Below are positions 27,495 to 37,355 of a DNA stretch of 64,000 nt, piece after piece. Each line of letters opens with the position of its first letter. The stretch's first letter is position 1. The notes beneath the pieces are model-generated. The model did not search any database, was not told the origin of the DNA, and saw only the letters and a program-made list of their open reading frames with translations. The position numbers and the translations under genes were made by a program. This stretch comes from Pelagibius sp. Alg239-R121 (GTDB taxonomy: Bacteria > Pseudomonadota > Alphaproteobacteria > Kiloniellales > Kiloniellaceae). The stretch lies in assembly GCF_947331435.1 (NCBI RefSeq), contig NZ_CAMZOF010000002.1, forward strand, positions 310,001 to 374,000. The letters are read 5' to 3'.

Positions 27495-28316
27495 GGCGTT
27501 TTCCTCTTATGCCAAGGAGCGTTGATACTGACGCACAGAGACATCTTTACGCGTCTTTCGGTTAGGTGTGCGCAGCCCGAAAATCGCTGAAAGCCGCCGC
27601 TGCACACAATCTCTTTCGGTCATTATCAACATTCCTTGGTATCAGCTTCTTATTGATCACCTGTTTTCACACTCAATCATGCAGCGACCGGTATCTAAAT
27701 TTCGTTAACCATAATCAGGGCCGCGTCACCGCCTCTTCAGCACAACTTCGCAAAGCCGCTGTTCCTTGCAATCTTCCGCAGCAGGTATTTTCCGATGGTC
27801 GGACGTCATGGAAATTTGGGTCGAACAAGATCCACGCGGCTTATAGCACTACGCCTCAATTCGGGCACAGGCCCAAATTAGTCCCATTTCGGTACTATAC
27901 TCCGTTAACCGCTTTGACTAACTCGCCTAAAAATATGTGTTGCGTCAATGGCTCTTGATTAATATGTCAGCATTTATGACCTATTAATCAGTTTCCTGTC
28001 GCTTTGACTGCTCAGATCGGTTATAGCTCTCCCCAATAGGCCTGTGCGGAGGCGAAAACTGCCGCGCGGGTTCTGTGCAGCCGGTCAGGCTACACACAAA
28101 AAGAGTGCGCTCGCCCGTTGGCACATTTTTGTCCCAAGGGTGAGGATCCGTTCAAAGTCTGCAACATCCAAGTTGTAGCGACGCTGCGAGATGGCGAACG
28201 CCGGCGGAATGACGGCTTCCGGCGACAAAAGCCTGCCCGCAGTCCGCTGGAACCGAAGCAGGCGCCGAAGACGGAGCGGGCGCGATACAGAGAGTCGTTA
28301 GGAGTGAGGTCGGAGA
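27495..28316. other. Upstream region of gltD, no gene seen
   Basis: About 820 bases between divergent uppP and gltD. Short ORFs have no recognisable product or codon bias. The stretch 27900-28010 is AT-rich and likely holds the gltD promoter. There is no good sigma-54 -24/-12 site: TGGCAC at 28119 lacks a proper -12 GC. No repeat of the dispersed family was found. Confidence 0.5.
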
Positions 28317-29786
28317 ATGACGAAGAAAATGCTGCAGTTTGTCCATCGGGACCAGCATCTGCCGGAAAAGCGCGACGCATCATCGCGGCGCCAGGACTTC
28401 GACGAGATTTACCGCGAATATGATCCCAGCGGGGCGGCTGAGCAGGCCAGCCGCTGCTCGCAATGCGGCGTGCCCTTCTGCCAGGTCCACTGTCCTCTAC
28501 ACAACAACATTCCCGACTGGCTGATGCTGACGGCGGAAGACCGTTTGGAAGAAGCCTACGAGCTCTCGCAGTCGACTAACAATTTCCCGGAAATCTGCGG
28601 CCGGATCTGTCCCCAGGACCGTCTCTGCGAGGGCAACTGCGTGATCGAACAGGCCGGCCACGGCACGGTCACCATTGGATCCGTGGAAAAGTACATTACC
28701 GACACCGCATGGGAAAAAGGCTGGGTCAAGCCGGTCAAGCCGCTACGCGAACGCACAGAATCGGTGGGTATAATCGGTGCGGGTCCGGCCGGACTTGCCG
28801 CCGCCGAAGAGCTGCGGCGCAAAGGCTATCAGGTCGATATCTACGACCGTTACGACCGCGTCGGCGGGCTTTTGATCTACGGCATTCCAAACTTCAAGCT
28901 GGAAAAGGACATCGTCGAACGCCGGGCAAAGCTGCTCGCTGATTCGGGCGTGACCTATCATATGAATTTCGAGGTCGGTAAGGACTCAAGCCTGGAAGAT
29001 CTGCGCAGCAAGCATGCTGCAGTGCTGATCGCGACGGGCGTCTATAAGGGCCGCGACATCAAGATGCCGGGCGTCGGGCTGGCCAATATTCTTCCGGCTT
29101 TGGATTACCTGACGGCATCAAACCGCAAGGGCCTTGGTGATTCGGTCCCCGATTTTGATGACGGCAACCTGAACGCCGAAGGCAAGAATGTCGTGGTTAT
29201 CGGCGGTGGCGACACGGCGATGGACTGTGTGCGTACCGCGGTGCGCCAAGGCGCGAAATCGGTCAAATGCCTCTATCGCCGGGACCGTCAAAACATGCCG
29301 GGGTCTCAGCGCGAGGTGAAACACGCCGAAGAAGAGGGCGTCGAATTCATCTGGCTTTCCGCGCCGGAAGCTTTCTTGGGGAATGGCGCAGTCGAGGCCG
29401 TGCGCGCCTCGCGGGTCCACCTGGGAGTGGCCGATGCGACCGGTCGTCAGACTCCGCAAATCCTCGAAGGATCCAGTTTCACCATCGACGCTGATATTGC
29501 GATCAAGGCTTTGGGCTTCGATCCGGAAGACTTGCCGCAGATGTTCGACAGTAGCGACCTGACCGTGACCCGCTGGGGTACGCTAAAGGTCGATTTCCGG
29601 ACCATGATGACCAGCCTGGATGGCGTTTTCGGAGCAGGTGACATCGTGCGGGGCGCTTCGCTGGTGGTCTGGGCGGTGCGCGATGGCCGCGACGTTGCCG
29701 AGCAGATCCACGGCTATATCCAGAAGGCCGCAGGCACTGAAACCAAGACCGCAAAGACCGTGGCCGGCGAACGCGCCGTCGCCTGA
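28317..29786 (+). CDS. gltD: Glutamate synthase small subunit
   Basis: The 489-residue protein has the N-terminal 4Fe-4S region (CSQCGVPFCQVHCP; CGRICPQDRLCEGNC), an FAD-binding GAGPAGLAAAEELRR and the NADPH-binding GGGDTAMDCVRT. It feeds NADPH electrons to the large subunit for glutamate formation from 2-oxoglutarate and glutamine. CGGAGA lies before the ATG. The large subunit gene follows with a 106-bp gap; this gltD-gltB order is common in alphaproteobacteria. Confidence 0.97.
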   Translation: MTKKMLQFVHRDQHLPEKRDASSRRQDFDEIYREYDPSGAAEQASRCSQCGVPFCQVHCPLHNNIPDWLMLTAEDRLEEAYELSQSTNNFPEICGRICPQDRLCEGNCVIEQAGHGTVTIGSVEKYITDTAWEKGWVKPVKPLRERTESVGIIGAGPAGLAAAEELRRKGYQVDIYDRYDRVGGLLIYGIPNFKLEKDIVERRAKLLADSGVTYHMNFEVGKDSSLEDLRSKHAAVLIATGVYKGRDIKMPGVGLANILPALDYLTASNRKGLGDSVPDFDDGNLNAEGKNVVVIGGGDTAMDCVRTAVRQGAKSVKCLYRRDRQNMPGSQREVKHAEEEGVEFIWLSAPEAFLGNGAVEAVRASRVHLGVADATGRQTPQILEGSSFTIDADIAIKALGFDPEDLPQMFDSSDLTVTRWGTLKVDFRTMMTSLDGVFGAGDIVRGASLVVWAVRDGRDVAEQIHGYIQKAAGTETKTAKTVAGERAVA

Positions 29787-29892
29787 TCCGGTCAGATCAA
29801 AGGCTGCGATACAGGCGGACCAGAACGAATGAATGGCCCGGAATGGGCGAGAGGATTCCTCAAAAAGGGCACCTCTTCAGGGATGTAAGAGC

Positions 29893-32800
29893 ATGACGAA
29901 GAAAAGCGATTTCCAGAAGCAGCCGGAAGATAACGGCGTGAAGTTCATCGACAGTTGGGAAGACAACGCCCGCTACCTGTCGGAGCACGGCCTGTACGAT
30001 CCTGCAGAGGAACATGCCTCCTGCGGCGTGGGCCTGGTCGCTTCGATCGACGGCCGCGCCAGCCGCCGGGTGGTCGAAGCCGGTATCAAGGCGCTGAAGG
30101 CAGTCTGGCATCGCGGCGCCGTCGACGCCGACGGAAAGACCGGCGACGGCTGCGGCATCCATGTTCAGATTCCCCAAGACTTTTTCCATGAACACGTCGA
30201 GCGGACGGGACATACGCCGATCGAAGGCAAACTTGCGGTCGGCATGGTCTTTCTGCCGCGCACGGATTTCTCGGCGCAAGAGCGCTGCCGGGTCATCGTC
30301 GAGCGCGAGATCCTGAATTTCGGCTACACGATCTATGGTTGGCGTCAGGTTCCCGTCGACACCACGGTCATCGGTGAGAAAGCCGCCGCCAACCGGCCGG
30401 AAATCGAGCAGATCATGATCGCCAACAGCCGCGGCGTCTCGCTCGAGCAATTTGAGACCGACCTCTACATCATCCGCCGGCGCATTGAAAAAGCCGCTGA
30501 GACGGATTCGATCAAAGACTTCTATATCTGTTCGCTGAGCTGCCGTTCAGTGATCTACAAAGGTATGTTCCTGGCCGAGTCCCTGGCCGAATTCTATCCG
30601 GATCTGAACGACGACCGCTTCATCTCGAATTTCGCGATCTTCCACCAGCGCTATTCCACCAACACCTTCCCGACCTGGCATCTGGCACAGCCCTTCCGGA
30701 TGGTCGCGCACAACGGCGAAATCAATACGGTGCGCGGCAACGTGAACTGGATGAAGGCGCACGAATGCCGCATGGCATCGGAAACCTTCGGCGACAATAT
30801 CGAGGAACTAAAGCCGGTGATCCAGCCGGGCAGTTCCGACTCGGCGGCCCTGGATGCGGTTTTCGAGCTGGTCGTGCGGGCAGGACGCAGCCTGCCTATG
30901 GCGAAAATCATGCTGGTCCCCGAAGCCTGGGACAACAACTCGGCTGTCCCGCAATCCCACAAGGATCTTTATGGCTACAGCAACGCCGTGATGGAGCCCT
31001 GGGACGGTCCGGCTGCAATCTGCGGCTACGGTGGCCGCTGGGTCATGGCCGGCATGGACCGGAACGGTCTGCGGCCAATGCGCTACACGATCACCCACGA
31101 CGGCATACTGTTTGCCGGCTCCGAGACCGGCATGGTACGCGTCGACGAAAATTCGGTCCGTGAAAAGGGCAGACTCGGACCGGGCGAGATGATCGCGATC
31201 GATCTCGAGGACGGCAAGCTCTACCGGGACCGTGAGGTCAAGGACCACCTCGCCGAGCAGCAGCCTTACGGCGAGTGGGTGCGCAACACGACCGCCATCG
31301 ACGATCTGGTGCGGGCCAGCGCGGACAAGGGCGAGAAATCTCACTTCGACCGCGAAGAACTTCGCCGGCGCCAGCTCAGCTTCGGCCAGACCATGGAAGA
31401 TCTGGAACTGATCCTCCACCCGATGGTGGAAGAGGCCAAGGAAGCCCTTGGCTCCATGGGCGACGATACGCCGATGGCTGTGCTGTCCGATCATTACCGG
31501 GCACTGCACCATTTCTTCCGCCAGAATTTCAGCCAGGTCACCAACCCGCCCATCGACAGCCTGCGCGAGCGGCGTGTCATGACCCTGAAGACGCGCCTCG
31601 GCAACCTGGGCAACATCCTGGACGAGGACGAGACCCAGTGTAACCTGCTGCAGCTGGATTCACCGGTGCTGTCCAATGCCGAATTCCAGGCCATGCGCCA
31701 CCACATGGGCGATACGGTCACCTCGATAAATTGCACCTTCGACGCTGCGGAGGACGAAGTCGGTCTGCGCAACGCGGTTGCACGTATTCAGCAAGAGGCG
31801 GAGAACGCCGTGCGCGAGGGCTGTGAACATCTGATTCTCAGCGATGAGGATGTAAATGCAGACCGCGCGGCCATGCCGATGATCCTGGCCACGGCCGCCG
31901 TGCACTCTCATCTGGTCAAACAGAAGCTGCGCACCTTCATCTCGCTGAATGTCCGCAGCGGCGAATGCATGGATGTTCACTATTTCGCAGTTCTGATCGG
32001 CGTGGGTGCGACTTCGGTCAACGCCTATCTGGCGCAGGAATCCATCGCCGACCGGCACCGGCGCGGCCTGTTCGGCGAATTATCGCTGGAAGATTGTGTG
32101 CGGCGCTTCAAAAAAGCCGTCGACGAAGGCCTCCTCAAGGTCATGTCAAAGATGGGCATCGCCGTCATCTCCTCTTACCGCGGCGGCTACAACTTCGAAG
32201 CCGTCGGGTTGTCCCGGACCTTGGTCGATGAATACTTCCCGGCCATGCCGAGCCGGATTTCCGGCATCGGTATGTCGGGCATCCAGCAAAAGATCCTGGA
32301 CCTGCACCGCAAAGCCTGGACTGAGGATTTCATAGCTCTGCCGGTCGGCGGCTTTTACCGCTACCGCCGCGGCGGCGAGAGTCACGCTTGGGAAGCCGGA
32401 CTCATCCATACCCTTCAATCGGCGGTCGCCAACGACGCCTACTCGACCTACCGTAAATTCAGCGAGGGAATTCGCAACCTCCCGCCCAGCAGCCTGCGCG
32501 ATCTTGTCGACTTCAAGCGCGATGCCATCGAGCCCCTGTCGATCGAAGAAGTCGAATCGATCACGGCGATACGCAAGCGCTTCGTCACACCCGGGATGTC
32601 GCTGGGGGCTCTGAGTCCCGAAGCACACGGCACCCTCAACATCGCCATGAACCGGATCGGCGCTAAGTCGGATTCGGGTGAAGGCGGTGAGGTGCCCGAG
32701 CGCTTCATCCCACGTCCCAACGGCGACAACGAGAATTCGGCGATCAAGCAGATTGCGTCCGGCCGCTTCGGGGTGACTGCGGAGTATCTCAACAACTGCC

Positions 32801-34464
32801 GCGAAATCGAGATCAAGGTCGCCCAGGGCGCCAAGCCCGGCGAAGGCGGCCAGCTGCCCGGCTTCAAGGTCACCGAGATGATTGCCAAGCTGCGTCATGC
32901 CACGCCCGGTGTGATGCTGATTTCGCCGCCGCCGCACCACGACATCTATTCGATCGAAGATCTGGCGCAATTGATTTATGACCTGAAACAGATCAATCCG
33001 GATGCCAAGGTCTGCGTCAAGCTGGTGGCCCGCTCGGGCATCGGCACGATTGCCGCGGGTGTGGCCAAAGCAAAGGCCGACGTAATTCTGATCGCCGGCG
33101 GCAACGGCGGCACCGGCGCCTCGCCCCAGACCTCGATCAAGTTCGCAGGCGTGCCCTGGGAAATGGGTTTGAGCGAAGTGCAGCAGGTCCTCACACTCAA
33201 CCGCCTGCGCCACAATGTGATTCTGCGCACCGACGGCGGCATCAAAACCGGCCGGGACGTGGTGATCGCCGCGATCCTGGGTGCAGAGGAATACGGCATC
33301 GGCACCGCCTCCCTGGTTGCCATGGGCTGCATCATGGTGCGCCAATGCCACTCCAACACCTGCCCCGTTGGCGTCTGCGTACAGGATGAAAAACTACGCG
33401 AGAAATTCACCGGCACGCCGGAAAAGGTTGTGAATCTTTTCAGCTTCATTGCCGAGGAAGTGCGGGAAATCCTCGCCTCGCTCGGCGTGCGCTCACTGAA
33501 CGAAGTCATCGGACGCACCGATCTGCTGGTTCAGGTCAGCCGCGGTGCCGCTCACCTCGACGATCTCGATCTCAACCCGCTGCTGGCGCGGGCCGAAAGC
33601 GATGGTCATCCGGTTCACTGCACCATCAAGGGCCGCAACGAAGTGCCTGAGACTCTCGATGCACAGATCATCGAGGACGCCCGTGCGCTGTTCGATGACG
33701 GCGAAAAGATGCAGCTGCAATATTCGATCCGCAATACCCACCGAGCGATCGGTACAAAGATGTCGTCCATGATTACCAGGCGCTTCGGTATGAAGGGCCT
33801 GAACCCAGGTCACGTCACCGTGCGCCTGCGGGGCTCGGCTGGGCAGTCGCTCGGGGCTTTCGCGGTCCAGGGCTTGAAGTTGGAGGTCTTCGGCGATGCC
33901 AACGACTATGTGGGGAAAGGTCTCTCCGGCGGCACCATCGTCGTGCGGCCGACCACAGCCAGTCCGCTGAATACCAACGAGAACACGATCATTGGTAACA
34001 CCGTTCTTTACGGTGCCACCGATGGCCGGCTCTTTGCGGCGGGTCAGGCTGGTGAACGCTTCTGCGTCCGGAACTCGGCGGCTGTCGCCGTGGTCGAAGG
34101 CTGCGGCTCCAATGGCTGCGAATACATGACCGGCGGAACCGTCGTCATTCTCGGACAGGTCGGCCATAACTTCGGCGCAGGCATGACCGGCGGCATGGCC
34201 TTCATCTATGACGAAGAAGGTACTCTGCCCGATCGGATCAACAGCGAGAGCGTTATTTTTCAACGGGTTGAGACCGACCACTGGGAAGATGTTCTGAAAA
34301 CCCTGATCGAAGAGCATATCCGCGAGACCCAATCGCGCTTTGCAGAGCGACTGATCATCGATTGGACTCACGAACGCGGCAAATTCTGGCAGATCGTACC
34401 GAAAGAAATGATTGACCGCCTGGCCCATCCGATAGGTGCGGGTGCGCGTGAACAGCGCGCCTGA
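29893..34464 (+). CDS. gltB: Glutamate synthase large subunit
   Basis: The ATG at 29893 gives 1523 residues; an in-frame ATG at 29833 adds 20 residues without family support. C44 in EEHASCGVG is the catalytic N-terminal cysteine exposed after removal of the propeptide (Ntn glutaminase). The synthase domain with FMN site (GGTGASPQTSIKFAGVPWE) and 3Fe-4S cysteines (CIMVRQCHSNTCPVGVC) follows, and the C-terminal beta-helix GXGXG domain (ANDYVGKGLSGGTIVV) is complete. Confidence 0.97.
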   Translation: MTKKSDFQKQPEDNGVKFIDSWEDNARYLSEHGLYDPAEEHASCGVGLVASIDGRASRRVVEAGIKALKAVWHRGAVDADGKTGDGCGIHVQIPQDFFHEHVERTGHTPIEGKLAVGMVFLPRTDFSAQERCRVIVEREILNFGYTIYGWRQVPVDTTVIGEKAAANRPEIEQIMIANSRGVSLEQFETDLYIIRRRIEKAAETDSIKDFYICSLSCRSVIYKGMFLAESLAEFYPDLNDDRFISNFAIFHQRYSTNTFPTWHLAQPFRMVAHNGEINTVRGNVNWMKAHECRMASETFGDNIEELKPVIQPGSSDSAALDAVFELVVRAGRSLPMAKIMLVPEAWDNNSAVPQSHKDLYGYSNAVMEPWDGPAAICGYGGRWVMAGMDRNGLRPMRYTITHDGILFAGSETGMVRVDENSVREKGRLGPGEMIAIDLEDGKLYRDREVKDHLAEQQPYGEWVRNTTAIDDLVRASADKGEKSHFDREELRRRQLSFGQTMEDLELILHPMVEEAKEALGSMGDDTPMAVLSDHYRALHHFFRQNFSQVTNPPIDSLRERRVMTLKTRLGNLGNILDEDETQCNLLQLDSPVLSNAEFQAMRHHMGDTVTSINCTFDAAEDEVGLRNAVARIQQEAENAVREGCEHLILSDEDVNADRAAMPMILATAAVHSHLVKQKLRTFISLNVRSGECMDVHYFAVLIGVGATSVNAYLAQESIADRHRRGLFGELSLEDCVRRFKKAVDEGLLKVMSKMGIAVISSYRGGYNFEAVGLSRTLVDEYFPAMPSRISGIGMSGIQQKILDLHRKAWTEDFIALPVGGFYRYRRGGESHAWEAGLIHTLQSAVANDAYSTYRKFSEGIRNLPPSSLRDLVDFKRDAIEPLSIEEVESITAIRKRFVTPGMSLGALSPEAHGTLNIAMNRIGAKSDSGEGGEVPERFIPRPNGDNENSAIKQIASGRFGVTAEYLNNCREIEIKVAQGAKPGEGGQLPGFKVTEMIAKLRHATPGVMLISPPPHHDIYSIEDLAQLIYDLKQINPDAKVCVKLVARSGIGTIAAGVAKAKADVILIAGGNGGTGASPQTSIKFAGVPWEMGLSEVQQVLTLNRLRHNVILRTDGGIKTGRDVVIAAILGAEEYGIGTASLVAMGCIMVRQCHSNTCPVGVCVQDEKLREKFTGTPEKVVNLFSFIAEEVREILASLGVRSLNEVIGRTDLLVQVSRGAAHLDDLDLNPLLARAESDGHPVHCTIKGRNEVPETLDAQIIEDARALFDDGEKMQLQYSIRNTHRAIGTKMSSMITRRFGMKGLNPGHVTVRLRGSAGQSLGAFAVQGLKLEVFGDANDYVGKGLSGGTIVVRPTTASPLNTNENTIIGNTVLYGATDGRLFAAGQAGERFCVRNSAAVAVVEGCGSNGCEYMTGGTVVILGQVGHNFGAGMTGGMAFIYDEEGTLPDRINSESVIFQRVETDHWEDVLKTLIEEHIRETQSRFAERLIIDWTHERGKFWQIVPKEMIDRLAHPIGAGAREQRA

Positions 34465-34529
34465 TCCCTGGTTAATGGCCAGAGAGGTCACATAAGGCAG
34501 CATACCCTGTAACTGCTGTAAAACTGCAA

Positions 34530-34567
34530 CGGGCGCCTCTCGAATACGGAGGCGCCCGATTTTTTTT
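34530..34567 (+). terminator. Rho-independent terminator of gltDB
   Basis: A perfect 10-bp stem CGGGCGCCTC / GAGGCGCCCG (34530-34539 with 34549-34558) is followed by ATTTTTTTT. It lies 65 bp after the gltB stop. Confidence 0.93.
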
Positions 34568-34648
34568 GAGATTTTGAGTGCCTGTCGCCCGCAGTCGGGT
34601 TATTCACTTCGGCGCTGTCAGATTTCCGAGAGACTCTATTTTTTTGTG

Positions 34649-35317
34649 ATGCGTTACCTCTTTCACCTGCCGCTGGACCCGCAGTGCCGCAAGATCCGCA
34701 TCCTGCTGGCAGAAAAGCGACTGGATTTCGATTTGAAGGTCGAGCCGATCTGGGAGCGTCGGGAAGGCTTTCTGCAGCTCAATCCAGCCTGTGAAGTCCC
34801 CGTTCTGACTGAGACCGACGGCACCGCCGTGGTCGGCGGTCAGGTCATCGCGGAATATCTGGAAGACGCCTACGACGAAACGCCCTTACTCGGGTCTACG
34901 CCGACCGAACGGGCCGAGACCCGGCGCATGGTTCTCTGGTTTGACGGCAAGTTCCATCAGGAGGTGACCGCCAATCTGGTCGGCCAAAAGCTGATGAAGC
35001 GGCTGAAGGGATCGGGTCAGCCCGACTCCGCTGCAATTCGCGCCGGACACGCCAACATCCACTATCATCTGGAATATATCTCCTGGCTCTGCGACCGGCG
35101 CCGGTGGCTGGCGGGCGACTCGCTCTCGCTGGCCGATATCGCCGCCGCCGCGCAGCTCTCCTGCCTCGACTTCATGGGCGATGTGCCCTGGGACAGGCAC
35201 CCCGACGCCAAGGACTGGTACGCCCGGATCAAGTCACGGCCCAGCGTGCGCCCGATCCTGGCCGATCAGGTCCTGGGAACTAAACCGCCTAAGCACTACG
35301 CAGACCCCGACTTTTAG
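34649..35317 (+). CDS. Glutathione S-transferase family protein
   Basis: The ATG at 34649 gives 222 residues and begins directly at the thioredoxin-like N-domain (MRYLFHLPLDPQCRKIRI); a longer frame to 34574 reads into the terminator area and is not supported. The N-domain has CEVPVLTETDG, and the all-helical C-domain ends LADIAAAAQLSCLDFMGDVPW. The active-site residue is ambiguous (Cys, Ser or Tyr class). Similar GSTs are common in alphaproteobacteria, substrate unknown. Confidence 0.87.
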   Translation: MRYLFHLPLDPQCRKIRILLAEKRLDFDLKVEPIWERREGFLQLNPACEVPVLTETDGTAVVGGQVIAEYLEDAYDETPLLGSTPTERAETRRMVLWFDGKFHQEVTANLVGQKLMKRLKGSGQPDSAAIRAGHANIHYHLEYISWLCDRRRWLAGDSLSLADIAAAAQLSCLDFMGDVPWDRHPDAKDWYARIKSRPSVRPILADQVLGTKPPKHYADPDF

Positions 35318-35370
35318 CATTAGGGACGCAGAGCAGCATATTTTCACGTTTTGACCCTGTTGATGTGCCT

Positions 35371-35483
35371 ATAGCGGATTGCGTTATTCCGGAACCACAG
35401 GATCTCAAAATTTGCGTTCGAGATCAGCAGCTTGCTGATTGAGAGGCAGCACATTGTGAGTCCGTTTAAAGGCAAACTGCTCT
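35371..35483. repeat. MITE-like element, copy 1
   Basis: Begins ATAGCGGATTGCGTT and ends AAAGGCAAACTGCTCT, imperfect terminal inverted repeats. The core GTTCGAGATCAGCAGC and GATTGAGAGGCAGC recurs in the copy at 38225. It lies in the gap between the GST and HAD genes. Confidence 0.65.
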
Positions 35484-35533
35484 TGTATCAAAGATCAGGA
35501 GTAGTGCGCTTTAGGCCACTGCTTCGGAAAGCC

Positions 35534-36406
35534 TCACCATTGCAGCCAGGGCAAAACTGCCCTGGGCCGTTCACCTGACTGTTCGACGACGCCATTCACC
35601 TTGTCCTGGTCCAGGTGACCGTCCGGGCGCAAGCCCAAGGCCTCGGCATGAATTCCGCCGCCGATCCAAACGGCATCAATTCCTGCCCGCCGCGCACCTC
35701 GGATGTCCGTGGCAAGGCTATCTCCAATCATCACGGCGCGGGCGCGTGGAGTTTCAGGGATCTCGTCAAACAAACGATCGAAAATATCTGGAAAGGGTTT
35801 GCCAAAGCGCTGCACCGTCCCACCCAGTTCTTCATACAGCGCCGCCAACGCGCCTGCGCAGGGGATCCTCCGCCCGCCGCGGTTGATCACGACGTCGGGG
35901 TTGACGCAAGTCATCGGCAGGCCGCGGGCCGCAGCCCCGGTCAAGAGGCCGCGATAATCTTCCGCTTGTTCCGTTTCTTCATTGATCAGGCCGGTACAGA
36001 TGATCATCTCCGCCGCCTCAACGGCGACTTCCCGGCCACCGCAGGCATCCAAAGTCGGGCGGCAGCGTTCCGGGCCCAGATGGAAAAACGCCGGGCGCGC
36101 ATTCGTCCCGGTACCCTTGGCTCCCGACGCGATGGCGCTCGCCGTAGCATCGCCCGACGTCAGCAACCGATCGTACAACTCCGCCTCGACGCCAAGTGCC
36201 GCCAAATGCAGGGCCACCGATGGGCCGAGCCTGGCCGCGTTGGACAGCAATACCACCCTCGCCCCCCGTTGGCGCAGATGCCGAAGGCAGTTCGCCGCGT
36301 CTGGGTAGACCGTTACGCCGTCATGGACAACACCCCAGAGGTCGAGGATGAAAAGGTCGTAATCGTCGGCCAATCCGGCCAAACCGCCCAAAATTGGAAT
36401 ATGCAT
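35534..36406 (-). CDS. HAD-superfamily subfamily IIA phosphatase (NagD-like)
   Basis: From the ATG at 36406 the protein has 290 residues; the longer frame begins with a TTG and has no family match. The HAD motif I is LDLWGVVHDG with D22; motif II is VVLLSNAARLG, and the motif III/IV region GKPFPDIFDRLFDEI and MIGDSLATDIRGARRAGIDAVWI is intact. The IIA cap is present. Such proteins dephosphorylate sugar phosphates, nucleotides or pyridoxal phosphate; the substrate here is unknown. It lies about 65 bp after the nitroreductase gene, same strand. Confidence 0.9.
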   Translation of the reverse strand: MHIPILGGLAGLADDYDLFILDLWGVVHDGVTVYPDAANCLRHLRQRGARVVLLSNAARLGPSVALHLAALGVEAELYDRLLTSGDATASAIASGAKGTGTNARPAFFHLGPERCRPTLDACGGREVAVEAAEMIICTGLINEETEQAEDYRGLLTGAAARGLPMTCVNPDVVINRGGRRIPCAGALAALYEELGGTVQRFGKPFPDIFDRLFDEIPETPRARAVMIGDSLATDIRGARRAGIDAVWIGGGIHAEALGLRPDGHLDQDKVNGVVEQSGERPRAVLPWLQW

Positions 36407-36471
36407 CTGAAGTTTCCCAGATAACTCTCGCTTCTGAGGGAATCGCGTATCAGCGCTGCTGCCGATGGGCG

Positions 36472-37326
36472 TCAATCCAACCGGAATCCCTTACGCCGAA
36501 TGAAGGCGCCGAAGTCTGCGCGTTCCGGGCGGCTGTACTGCCGCGCTTTATCTTCGGACCAGCCGTAATCGTCATTTGTCCCAAGTTCGGACGACAGTCG
36601 TTGCGCGCCGTAGGGCTGCGCCGCCGCCCGCCGCCGGTCATAGTCGACAATTGTCTCTTCTCTGTCGCGTTCGCCATAACGATCATGATGAAGCGTCGCG
36701 GCAAGCGGCAGCCGGAAGCTTGCGCGGGAAGACTCCAGGGGATGGCCGACAGCAAGAGCAGCAATCGGAAACACGAGATCCGGCAGAGCCAGGATTTCAC
36801 TCGCCTCTTCGGCGCGGTTGCGAATCGCGCTGATGGGGCAGGTGCCCAAACCAGCCGATTCGGCGGCCAGAACAAAGGTTGTCAGCGCGATCGCCGCATC
36901 GACGCTGGCATTGAAGAAAGCATCGAGATGGTCGTTCACGAAGACATGGTCACGGAGTTCGTGCAGACCGCGCTGGCGCCGGTGATTGCCGCAAAAGACC
37001 ACGAGTGCCGGTGCGCCTTTGACCCAATCCTGATCCGTTAACAGGTCCTTGAGGGCGCGCAACTGCCGCTCTTCGGTGATAATGACGATATCGCGCTGCT
37101 GCAGATCGCTCTTGGTCGGCGCGGCCAGGGCGAGGGCGGCAAGCAATTGAAGCTGCGCCAAAGGCGGTGGCTCCGGAGTGAAACGGCGCACGGAACCGCG
37201 CGCGGCCAGCCTGGACCAGAAAGACGGCAAGGAATCGCCATCGGGAAGAGCTGCCCGGTCAATGGTTTCGCCGGCATCACCGTAACGCTCGTCGAGCGCC
37301 GCAAAAAGCCTGTCCAGATCTGTCAT
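36472..37326 (-). CDS. Nitroreductase-family FMN oxidoreductase
   Basis: The 284-residue protein has the nitroreductase fold: RGSVRRFTPEPPP near residue 45, AAPTKSDLQQRDIVII around 90, and the C-terminal GTCPISAIRNR and ALAVGHP motifs, typical of NfsA-like NAD(P)H flavin reductases. The substrate is unknown. It lies upstream of the HAD gene on the same strand and may be co-transcribed; the TTG start of the longer HAD frame would overlap it by 4 nt. Confidence 0.88.
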   Translation of the reverse strand: MTDLDRLFAALDERYGDAGETIDRAALPDGDSLPSFWSRLAARGSVRRFTPEPPPLAQLQLLAALALAAPTKSDLQQRDIVIITEERQLRALKDLLTDQDWVKGAPALVVFCGNHRRQRGLHELRDHVFVNDHLDAFFNASVDAAIALTTFVLAAESAGLGTCPISAIRNRAEEASEILALPDLVFPIAALAVGHPLESSRASFRLPLAATLHHDRYGERDREETIVDYDRRRAAAQPYGAQRLSSELGTNDDYGWSEDKARQYSRPERADFGAFIRRKGFRLD

Positions 37327-37355
37327 CTATTGGGTCCTTACCCGGAGCGGCATCG

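Noticed and set aside
28110-28140. Possible sigma-54 promoter (TGGCAC at 28119) upstream of gltD
   Set aside because: The bases at the -12 position do not give the required TTGC or TGC at the right spacing, so the match is only to the -24 half.
32146-33351. Long antisense ORF inside gltB (401 codons)
   Set aside because: It lies wholly opposite a certain gene; GC-rich coding DNA opens antisense frames by chance and the product has no recognisable motif.
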